From NCBI GenBank assembly GCA_051293835.1, contig JBPKMA010000010.1, positions 1 through 64,000 on the forward strand: a stretch of DNA of 64,000 bases, in the 5' to 3' direction. Position numbers and translations under genes: made by a program. Shown piece by piece: positions 57,557 through 64,000 of this stretch. The stretch is from DATLZU01 sp051293835. GTDB taxonomy: Bacteria > Nitrospirota > Nitrospiria > Nitrospirales > Nitrospiraceae. Below the pieces are notes generated by a model. It ran no database searches. It saw only the letters and a list, made by a program, of their open reading frames with translations, and was not told the origin of the DNA. Numbering within the stretch: position 1 is the stretch's first letter; each line of letters opens with the position of its first letter.

Positions 57557-60106
57557 CTACATGCGGCGTGATGTCCGGCTCGTTGGCCGGGCCGACAACG
57601 GATTGTCGGGCCAGGGGTGCTTGGGATATCGGCCGCGCAGTTCCTTTCGCACCTCCGGATAGGCTGAGGTCCAGAAGCTCGCGAGATTCTGGGTGACCTG
57701 GACCGGCCGCCCGGCGGGAGAGAGCAGGTGCAGGATGACCGGAACCTTGCCGTCTGCGACGCGGGGGGTCTCACAGCAACCGAACAATTCCTGTAATCGG
57801 ACCGCTAGCACAGGGACATCGCCCGCTTCATAGTCCAGCCGGATGCGGGATCCGCTTGGGAGGACAAGATGGGTGGGCGCGAGCCGGTCGAGTTGCCGTC
57901 GCTGCTCGCGGGTCAGCAAAGCTTGCAAGGGCCCGGCGAGATCGAGGTGCTGAAGGGCATCGAGCCGAGTCACACCGCCCAGAAACGGCCCCAGCCAGCG
58001 TTCCAGAGCCTCGAGCAGCGCTTCATCGGAAACGTCAGGCCAACTCGACGTGGGGCCCTCTACGCGGCGCAGAAACGCGACCCTCGCCCGCCATTGCCGC
58101 AACTCCTTGGTCCAGGGCAACGACGCCAGGCCTTTCCGCCGAACACCCGACAACAGCGCCGCGGTGATCTGCGCAGGGGCGGGATGTGTAATCGGTTGCT
58201 CCGCGAGCACCAGTTCCCCGAGCCGGCGTTGCCGTCTGGCCCGCACCGCTTGCGCCCGTTCATCCCACCACACGCTTTCTACCTCCCGAATCTGATCGCT
58301 GCAGTAGGTTTCGAGTTCCTCTTGCGACACGGGCGCAGCCAGATCGATCCTCGCCCACTGGGTCCCGGCGTCCAAGTCGGCGATGACGAGATAGGCCTCC
58401 GATGCAAGGGGTTCCGGCTGCGGGAAACGCGCACCTCGGCCGTTGGCCAACACGTATCGAGGATCGGACCCGCGCTGGCGTTGCGCGATCCGATCCGGAT
58501 AGGCGAAAGCCAGCAGCACGCCCAGTCGTTCAGGATTGTTCTCCCAGGAGGCGGGAATCTGGAGTTGTCGCCGCCACTGCTCCGCCACCTGCTGCACGCG
58601 TTGACAGGCGGTCTGGTCTACACTGATTCTGGGCAAGCCGGCGAGGTCGTGCTCGCCTAGCGCCTCTTTTAGCTCGCCGCTCCTCTGGAGCGCATGCAAC
58701 ACATCCAGCCGTAGTCGCAGATCTGCGTTTCGCCACCCGGGCTGGGGCCGCAGAATATCTCGCTCGCTAAGCAAGGCGGCGACCTCGCAGGCGAGGCTGC
58801 CGAGATCAAGGGGAATCGCGTTCAGGATCATGTGCGCCAGTCGGGGGTGCAGTGCCAGTTCTGCCATCCGCCGGCCATGCGGTGTGATCTGACCCTGGTC
58901 GTCCAGCGCGCCCAGACGGACGAGGAGGTCCTTGGCCTGGGAAACGGCGCCAGCTGGCGGCGGGTCGAGCCAGGAGAGGACGTAAGGATCGGTGGCGCCC
59001 CAGGCCGCGAGTTCCAGCAACATCGGCGCGAGATCCGCCTCTAGGATTTCAGGCGGTCGGCGAGCGGCTAGTGTCTGCTGCTCGGCGGCGGTCCACAGGC
59101 GGTAGCAGATACCGGGTTCCACTCGTCCGGCGCGGCCCCGGCGCTGTTCGGCCGAATCCTGAGTCACTCGAATCGTCTCCAGCCGGGTCAGACCGGTGCG
59201 CGGATCGAACCGTGGCGTGCGCAAGAAACCGGCGTCGATGACGACTCGAATCCCGTCGATCGTCAAACTGGTTTCCGCAATGGAGGTGGCGAGGACTATC
59301 TTGCGTGTGCCCGGCGGCGCTGGTCGGATCGCCTGATCCTGCGCTTCTTGTGGCAGGTTGCCGTGCAACGGTGTGATGAGCACAGTAGGGTCGAGGTGCG
59401 ACTCTAAGAGTCGTCGTTCCACCCGCCTGATTTCGGCCATGCCGGGCAGGAACACCAAGAGGCTGCCCCGCTCTTGCTTTAAGGCGCGCTGGACGATTCG
59501 GACCACTTCTTGATCCAGCGGTCCTGAAACCGGGCGGTCCAGGTAGCGGGTGTCCACCGGAAACAGGCGCCCTTCGCAGGCAATGACCGGGGCGTGGTTC
59601 AACAGGTCCGCGACCGTGCTGCCGTTCAACGTCGCCGACATGACGAGCAGGCGAAGGTCGGGTCGAAAAAGGCGCTGCGCGTCGAGACACAGGGCGAGAC
59701 CGAGGTCCGCGTGCAGACTCCGTTCGTGGAACTCGTCGAAGATGACGATCGCATACTGGGCGAGGGACGGATCGTCCTGCAACAAGCGGGTGAGAATGCC
59801 CTCGGTCACGACCTCGATGCGCGTCGTCGGCCCGATCTTCGACTCGAGGCGCATGCGATAGCCGACTGTCTGGCCGACGGCTTCGCCGAGTGTCATGGCC
59901 ATAAAGTGGGCGGCCGCGCGCGCCGCGAGGCGGCGGGGTTCCAGCATGACAATCCGTCGGCCCTGCAGCCACGGCTCATCAAGCAACGCCAGCGGCACGC
60001 GGGTCGTTTTCCCTGATCCGGGCGGGGCGGTCAAGACCGCGGTGCGGCCCCGCGCCAGCATGTGCCGAAGCTCGGGCAGCACACCTTCAATTGGCAGCCT
60101 GGTCAT
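57557..60106 (-). CDS. hrpB: ATP-dependent RNA helicase HrpB
   Basis: 849 residues, normal for the family. DEAH-type helicase core: motif I APPGSGKTTRVPLALLD, motif II DEFHERSLHADLGLAL (DEFH in place of DEAH, as usual in HrpB), motif III SATLNGSTV, then LVFLPGMAEIRRVERRL, ATSIAETSLTIDGIRVVIDA and motif VI QRRGRAGR. A helical middle (winged-helix and ratchet) and the HrpB-specific C-terminal domain follow, ending GRPVQVTQNLASFW then VRKELRGRYPKHPWPDNPL. Its role in bacteria is poorly known, with mRNA processing suggested for the relative HrpA. Confidence 0.94.
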   Translation of the reverse strand: MTRLPIEGVLPELRHMLARGRTAVLTAPPGSGKTTRVPLALLDEPWLQGRRIVMLEPRRLAARAAAHFMAMTLGEAVGQTVGYRMRLESKIGPTTRIEVVTEGILTRLLQDDPSLAQYAIVIFDEFHERSLHADLGLALCLDAQRLFRPDLRLLVMSATLNGSTVADLLNHAPVIACEGRLFPVDTRYLDRPVSGPLDQEVVRIVQRALKQERGSLLVFLPGMAEIRRVERRLLESHLDPTVLITPLHGNLPQEAQDQAIRPAPPGTRKIVLATSIAETSLTIDGIRVVIDAGFLRTPRFDPRTGLTRLETIRVTQDSAEQRRGRAGRVEPGICYRLWTAAEQQTLAARRPPEILEADLAPMLLELAAWGATDPYVLSWLDPPPAGAVSQAKDLLVRLGALDDQGQITPHGRRMAELALHPRLAHMILNAIPLDLGSLACEVAALLSERDILRPQPGWRNADLRLRLDVLHALQRSGELKEALGEHDLAGLPRISVDQTACQRVQQVAEQWRRQLQIPASWENNPERLGVLLAFAYPDRIAQRQRGSDPRYVLANGRGARFPQPEPLASEAYLVIADLDAGTQWARIDLAAPVSQEELETYCSDQIREVESVWWDERAQAVRARRQRRLGELVLAEQPITHPAPAQITAALLSGVRRKGLASLPWTKELRQWRARVAFLRRVEGPTSSWPDVSDEALLEALERWLGPFLGGVTRLDALQHLDLAGPLQALLTREQRRQLDRLAPTHLVLPSGSRIRLDYEAGDVPVLAVRLQELFGCCETPRVADGKVPVILHLLSPAGRPVQVTQNLASFWTSAYPEVRKELRGRYPKHPWPDNPLSARPTSRTSRRM

Positions 60107-60203
60107 GGTAAGGTACAGCGGCTATGATGGCTTGCCAAGCACTGTATCACACCGGTTAGTTTGCTTCAGATCGTGAGTGAGATGGAAAGAAGGGAAACAA
60201 CCC

Positions 60204-60404
60204 ATGGCTAAGCTCACATGGACCAAGCGAAAACCGACGGAGTCCGGATGGTATTGGTATCGAGGCGAAGCGCATGAGGCGGATCCATTCATCGTGCAAG
60301 TGGATGAGGTCGGTCACTTCCAGTGGCCGGACGGCAGCTTTCAGGAAGTCACGTTGGCGCATGGCGAATGGGCCGGTCCGATCGAACTACCAGAAGAGCC
60401 GTGA
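60204..60404 (+). CDS. Small hypothetical Trp-rich protein
   Basis: 66 residues from an ATG with AAGAAGGGAAA upstream. It reads AKLTWTKRKPTESGWYWYRG, then EADPFIVQVDEVGHFQWPDG and ends WAGPIELPEEP. The W-x-Y-R pattern with acidic tail resembles small phage- or plasmid-type 'DUF551-like' proteins, but I cannot assign a family. It diverges from hrpB. Confidence 0.65.
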   Translation: MAKLTWTKRKPTESGWYWYRGEAHEADPFIVQVDEVGHFQWPDGSFQEVTLAHGEWAGPIELPEEP

Positions 60405-60513
60405 CGAGTCTCGATCCTCCTCGGTCCGGCGAATGGCTCGCACGAGCTGGCTGGTTTGAACCGGGCTGCCGGGCGGTTCGGCGATGGGCGAGGGGCGATC
60501 GGAATATGGCGCG

Positions 60514-61800
60514 ATGAGCGCTCGGCTGCATAAGATTCTCATCACCGGCTCGGTAGGAAATGTCCTGGAGTGGTACGACTTCGCCCTCTATGGGTACTTC
60601 GCTCCGGTCCTCGCGACGCTGTTCTTCCCGAGCGACAGTGCGTTGGCGTCGCTTTTGTCGACGTTCAGCATCTTCGCTGTCGGGTTCTTCGCGCGGCCGC
60701 TGGGCGCTGTCTTATTCGGGCATGTGGGCGATACGTGCGGCCGCAGAACGGCGCTCGTGTGGTCCGTCGTGCTCATGGCGGTGCCGACCTGCCTGCTGGG
60801 CCTGTTGCCGACGCACGACGAGATCGGCGTCGCGGCTCCGCTCTTACTGACCCTTCTGCGCGTGTTGCAGGGCCTCTCGGTCGGGGGCGAGTTCGCGGGA
60901 TCCATGGCGTTTCTAGTCGAACATGCCCCCGCTGGGCAGCGCGGCTACGCGGGAAGTTGGAGCGAGTGCAGTGCCCAGGTGGGCATCCTGCTCGGCTCCG
61001 GCACAAGCACGCTCCTCGCCGCAACTCTGTCTCACGAGGCGCTCTACGCCTGGGGCTGGCGCGTGCCCTTTCTCCTGGGCGTGGTCGTTGCGCTGGTGGC
61101 GGTGTACCTGCGGACCAGCATCGAAGAATCACCGGAGTTTGAACGCCTCAAGAAGACCGAGACGAGGCTGCGGTTTCCGCTCCTCGAGGTGCTGCGCCAC
61201 CGGCGCACCGAACTGGTGCAGGTGGTGGGAATCCTCCTGCTCTACGCCACGTCGTTCTACTTGGTGTTCGTCTATCTTGTCACGTACGAGTCGCGGGTGC
61301 TGGCGTATCCGCTTGGCCCCGCCATGGTAAGCAACACCCTCGGGCTCGCGGTCTTTGCGATCCTCGTGCCCGTCATGGGTGCACTGTCAGATCGTGTCGG
61401 CCGGCGCGCGCCGCTGCTGGTCGGAGCCACCGGCCTTTTCCTGCTGGCCTATCCGCTGTTCACTCTACTGGAACGGCAGACCTTCGCCGCAATTCTCGTT
61501 GCTCAACTGACTTTCGCGCTGCTGGTTGCGTGCTATGCCGGTCCGATGTGCGCCACCGTGGTGGAGCTCTTTCCTCCGCAGGGGCGCTACACCGGCCTTT
61601 CTGTCGCCTACAACCTGGCGCTGGCCTTGTTCGGCGGAACGGCTCCGCTGGTCGCCACTTTTCTGATCGAGCGCAGCGGCAGCGTGTTGGCGCCCGGTTG
61701 GTATCTACTGGCCTGCGCCCTCGTCTCCGGCGCGACCGTGCTCTATGCCGTGCCGCCGTTCTGGCGTCGGGAGATGGTCGAAACGCTCGTGTCGGAGTGA
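60514..61800 (+). CDS. Metabolite:H+ symporter family MFS transporter (MHS type)
   Basis: 428 residues, twelve membrane segments. It opens with the MHS signature GNVLEWYDFALYGYFAPVLA; the first intracellular loop is GHVGDTCGRRTALV, then GLSVGGEFAGSMAFLVEHAP. The second-half loop is GALSDRVGRRAPLLVG, and ELFPPQGRYTGLSVAYNLAL follows with FGGTAPLV, again MHS-typical (proline/betaine ProP, shikimate ShiA and citrate relatives). The substrate is probably a small carboxylate or osmolyte. The ATG at 60514 is preferred because the family starts near there; an in-frame ATG at 60484 adds ten residues. Confidence 0.9.
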   Translation: MSARLHKILITGSVGNVLEWYDFALYGYFAPVLATLFFPSDSALASLLSTFSIFAVGFFARPLGAVLFGHVGDTCGRRTALVWSVVLMAVPTCLLGLLPTHDEIGVAAPLLLTLLRVLQGLSVGGEFAGSMAFLVEHAPAGQRGYAGSWSECSAQVGILLGSGTSTLLAATLSHEALYAWGWRVPFLLGVVVALVAVYLRTSIEESPEFERLKKTETRLRFPLLEVLRHRRTELVQVVGILLLYATSFYLVFVYLVTYESRVLAYPLGPAMVSNTLGLAVFAILVPVMGALSDRVGRRAPLLVGATGLFLLAYPLFTLLERQTFAAILVAQLTFALLVACYAGPMCATVVELFPPQGRYTGLSVAYNLALALFGGTAPLVATFLIERSGSVLAPGWYLLACALVSGATVLYAVPPFWRREMVETLVSE

Positions 61801-61820
61801 GCGACTGAAAAACGAGGTTG

Positions 61821-62089
61821 TCAGCCGGCTGGCTGCCAGGGTTGGATGGAGGTTGTGGTTCCACCCGGGGTCCCGAAGGCGTGGAGATAATCGCCTTCCT
61901 TGAGGGCCCCTTTCTGCGTCGCTTCCGTTCGGGATCCTTGAGCACCAGCACGTAGTTGGGGCCGATTTCCTTCACGCGTCCTTCGATGTTTCCTCGAATC
62001 GGCCCTTTAAGATCGCTTGTGCTCGCCAGTGCACCCCCTGCGAAGCTAAAAAGCCGGAGAATTGCCGGCAGCCAGTGTGCAAGTCGCAT
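61821..62089 (-). pseudogene. Small secreted protein with a single frameshift
   Basis: A perfect AAGGAGGTG lies before the ATG at 62089. The signal peptide is HWLPAILRLFSFAGGALAS. The mature part reads DLKGPIRGNIEGRVKEIGPN then YVLVLKDPERK. After a one-base shift near 61920, the other frame continues QKGALKEGDYLHAFGTPGG, TTTSIQPWQPAG and a stop at 61821. Total length, 269 nt, is one base off a multiple of three. The sense of both halves suggests a gene of about 89 residues damaged by one indel, real or a sequencing error. The first ~50 residues are expressed correctly either way. Confidence 0.6.
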
Positions 62090-62309
62090 GTGTTCCCACC
62101 TCCTTGCCGTGTTTGCCGTCTCCAATTTCGAGTACGACCAAATTCGGCAGGAGACAAGAGGGAGTGGGCCGTCGCCGATTCGGAACGGGCGCCGCCGCGG
62201 CTTGAGGCGTTGAGTCCGCGTTCTGGCAGCCGTAGAATTTGGAAGGGGCGCAGGCCTGCTCTCCAAGCGCGCAGGCCGGACCGCGTTGCGGAGCCAAAGA
62301 GGTGGGCGT
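62090..62309. other. Divergent intergenic region
   Basis: 220 bp separating the frameshifted secreted-protein gene and the cytochrome gene, which point away from each other. It should carry promoters for both; I could not identify boxes with confidence. Confidence 0.35.
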
Positions 62310-62849
62310 ATGGCACGGCGAAAGTCAGGGAAAGCACGGTTCTCCTGGCGGCGTGCGCTCAGAATCGGAACAATCAGCCTTGTCGCGGCGGCTAGCGCTG
62401 GCGTCGCGAGCGGAACCGGTTCGGTGTTTGATCCGTCGCCGGGGGTGAATCTCCGGAACGGATGGCGCATTTTCATGTACGGTGTGACGGCGCAAGGCCG
62501 AATCGTCCAAAACAGCCACGGCATGGAAGGAATCGGCTGCGCGATGTGTCACGGGGAGGACGGCCGTGGCGGCAGTCTGCACGGCATGTTCGCGCCGAAC
62601 ATCACGTTTGCCTTTCTCAGCGATCCGCAGGGCTACACAGACCCGCGCGGCCGGTGGCGACCGGCCTATAATGAGGAATCGGTCAAAGCAGCCATCGTTG
62701 CCGGCATTGACGCCGGAGGCAATCCGCTCGATCCTGAAATGCCGCGCTGGACGGGCCTGACGGCGAAAGATCTGGAGGATCTGATCGGCTATCTCAAGCG
62801 ACTGGGCCCGCCGACCGGAGAGCAGCGTTTCGGAGCGGAGAGAATCTAA
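62310..62849 (+). CDS. c-type cytochrome, single haem
   Basis: 179 residues. A basic N-terminus and hydrophobic stretch (IGTISLVAAASAGVASG) form a signal peptide or anchor. One haem site, CAMCHG, near residue 77 follows the GMEGIGC motif, and a distal methionine may be that in PEMPRWTGLT, followed by KDLEDLIGYLKRLGPP, the usual C-terminal helix of class I cytochromes. GAGGTG precedes the ATG at 62310. It resembles cytochrome c domains that accompany periplasmic oxidoreductases. The PIG-L deacetylase gene follows 18 bp later. Confidence 0.88.
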   Translation: MARRKSGKARFSWRRALRIGTISLVAAASAGVASGTGSVFDPSPGVNLRNGWRIFMYGVTAQGRIVQNSHGMEGIGCAMCHGEDGRGGSLHGMFAPNITFAFLSDPQGYTDPRGRWRPAYNEESVKAAIVAGIDAGGNPLDPEMPRWTGLTAKDLEDLIGYLKRLGPPTGEQRFGAERI

Positions 62850-62867
62850 CATGGACGTGTCCAGGCC

Positions 62868-63527
62868 ATGAGCCGCAATATTCTTATCGTCAGCGCCCAT
62901 CCCGACGATATGGAAATCGGCATGGGTGGGACGGTGGCGAGGCTGGCCTTGGAAAACTCGACCATCACGTCGGTTGTGGTGACCAATGGCGGACGGGCGT
63001 CGAATCCGTTCGGCTGGACCGAACAGCGGATGGCTGAGGTGCGACGGGAGGAGGCCCTGCGGGCGGCTCACATTCTCGGTGTGAAGAATGTGCGGTTCCT
63101 TGACGAGCCGGACGAGGCTAGTGAGATTGATATCAACTCGGCCAGACAGACTCTGCAGGGCATTCTTGGACATGTGAGGCCGGACGAAGTCTATACGCTG
63201 CATCCGGACCAGGATCGGCATCCCGCGCACCGGTTAACCGGTAGGCTGGTCCGCGAGAGCCTTAGGGAGCTTGGCTACAGACCAAGCGGCGGCCTCTGGG
63301 CCTACGAAGTCTGGGGACCGTTTGCGACGTGGGACCGCCTTGAATACATCGACGCCACCGTAGCGAAGAAGATGCTGGCTATTGCCGAGCATCAGAGCCA
63401 GATCGCGACCATTCCCTATGGAGAAGGTGTCCTGGGATTGAACCGCTGGCGAGCCGTGTTTGCCGATCCCAAAGCCAGGGCCCCGGCTGGCGCTTATGCG
63501 GAGGTCTTTCTCAGGGTCACGTTCTGA
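62868..63527 (+). CDS. PIG-L / LmbE-family zinc deacetylase (BshB1-like)
   Basis: 219 residues. The zinc-binding AHPDDMEIGMGG motif lies at residues 10-21, followed by VVVTNGGRASNPFGWTEQRM, RREEALRAAHILGV and HPDQDRHPAHRLTGRLVRE with the third metal histidine. Members remove N-acetyl groups from GlcNAc derivatives in bacillithiol synthesis (BshB1), mycothiol or lipid pathways. BshB1-like sequences share this length and DRHPAH motif. No bshA or bshC is in the window. Confidence 0.88.
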   Translation: MSRNILIVSAHPDDMEIGMGGTVARLALENSTITSVVVTNGGRASNPFGWTEQRMAEVRREEALRAAHILGVKNVRFLDEPDEASEIDINSARQTLQGILGHVRPDEVYTLHPDQDRHPAHRLTGRLVRESLRELGYRPSGGLWAYEVWGPFATWDRLEYIDATVAKKMLAIAEHQSQIATIPYGEGVLGLNRWRAVFADPKARAPAGAYAEVFLRVTF

Positions 63528-63670
63528 CTTCGAAGAAGGCACTATTCTGCGCGAACCCATTAGGAGTTGGCGGTTCATTCGGGAGATGCGCCGTGAAGGC
63601 TACCCTTGACCGGGGACCTGCGCATTGTCTGGTCGGACGGTGTGATTGACAGAGGGTGGAGCCCCTGACG

Positions 63671-64000
63671 ATGAATTTGACCACCACTCTCATCGGCGTT
63701 TTTTGTGGCATTGTCTTGGTTGCCTGGCACAGCCTGGCTACCGAACCGTCTGAAGTGGAGACGTTCGTGAACGCCCACGTCGAGCTCGGTGAAATGATGA
63801 TGAAGTGTGTCCAGGACGGCGAGCGGTTCGGGGAAAGCCAGCGTCCGTCATCTGAGCGCATGCACGAGATGGGTGCGGATATCCACGCAAAGCTCACCAC
63901 GCTTTTGGCGAAGTATGGACTGACGGTCGAAGAGTACCGGCGCCGCAGCGCGGAGGTGTTCGCCGATGACAGGCGGTCAAGCAGTATCTCGATCAACATC
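63671..64000 (+). CDS. Hypothetical exported protein, 3' truncated by window edge
   Basis: Starts at the ATG at 63671. An N-terminal segment (LIGVFCGIVLVAWHSLAT) is a signal peptide or anchor. The rest is helical and charged (HVELGEMMMKCVQDGERFGE, LLAKYGLTVEEYRRRSAEVF). The frame is open to the window end, but after about 63975 the alternative frame reads VKQYLDQH, which fits the preceding sequence better, so a frameshift may lie there. No family recognised. Confidence 0.55.
   Translation, partial: MNLTTTLIGVFCGIVLVAWHSLATEPSEVETFVNAHVELGEMMMKCVQDGERFGESQRPSSERMHEMGADIHAKLTTLLAKYGLTVEEYRRRSAEVFADDRRSSSISINI

Noticed and set aside
61460..62524. 354-residue minus-strand open frame
   Set aside because: Only its stretch 61920-62089 looks coding (small secreted protein); the rest is antisense to the transporter and cytochrome genes or lies beyond a frameshift.

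Overview
The window reads as chromosomal DNA of a GC-rich Gram-negative bacterium. An outer membrane is implied by LpxD, LptF/LptG, a BtuB-type TonB-dependent receptor and a decayed FadL-type porin. The overall gene style (several c-type haem proteins, stand-alone ExeA-like ATPases, a Pil/Chp-like chemosensory cluster, a large cobamide cluster) recalls Nitrospira-type bacteria (Nitrospirota). That placement is recall-based inference, not a search result. No prophage, CRISPR array or rRNA operon was seen.

Layout. 1-8840: housekeeping genes (mtnA 3' part, ndk, a TPR/PgaB-like lipoprotein, gcvH-lpdA, comEA-like, tyrS, tRNA-Gly). A fadL-like gene at 865-2860 is split by an IS256-family remnant, and the candidate target-site duplication is still readable. 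8975-10427 is a decayed hybrid histidine kinase, followed by rpmB and an unrecognised 491-residue protein on the minus strand. 12722-29070 is a 16-kb cobamide island on the plus strand: two cobalamin riboswitches, BtuF-C-D and BtuB import, CobB, CobO, a frameshifted bluB, PduO-type adenosyltransferase, CobU, CobT, CobS, CbiB, CobD, CbiZ and CobQ. Import, side-chain removal by CbiZ, re-amidation and nucleotide-loop assembly together form a corrinoid salvage and remodelling route. The local gene for making the lower ligand dimethylbenzimidazole is broken.

29374-43142 is a chemosensory island. Its order is a haem c sensor protein, CheY, CheW, a transducer, a hybrid CheA with three Hpt modules, two more CheW-like proteins, a receiver-coiled-coil protein, a degenerate-Hpt protein, an ExeA-like AAA ATPase and an HD-GYP protein carrying a second degenerate Hpt unit. 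No CheR or CheB is present, so output probably goes to something other than classical swimming, perhaps surface structures or c-di-GMP. The paired Thr-for-His Hpt proteins and the ATPase are the best candidates for undescribed biology here.

44026-49017 (minus strand) is an envelope-lipid operon in transcription order lptF-lptG-fabF-acp-lpxD. 49153-52936 holds a cold-shock gene with a long leader, a TPR protein and a second ExeA-like ATPase. 52945-57062 has a 2-hydroxyacid reductase divergent from a fused FAD/Fe-S 2-hydroxyacid dehydrogenase that overlaps a small dihaem cytochrome. 57230-64000 carries a MoaD/ThiS-like protein, HrpB, an MHS-type transporter, a frameshifted small secreted protein, a c-type cytochrome, a PIG-L deacetylase and a partial exported protein.

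All assignments come from reading the sequence and family knowledge. No alignment, covariance-model or structure search was run.
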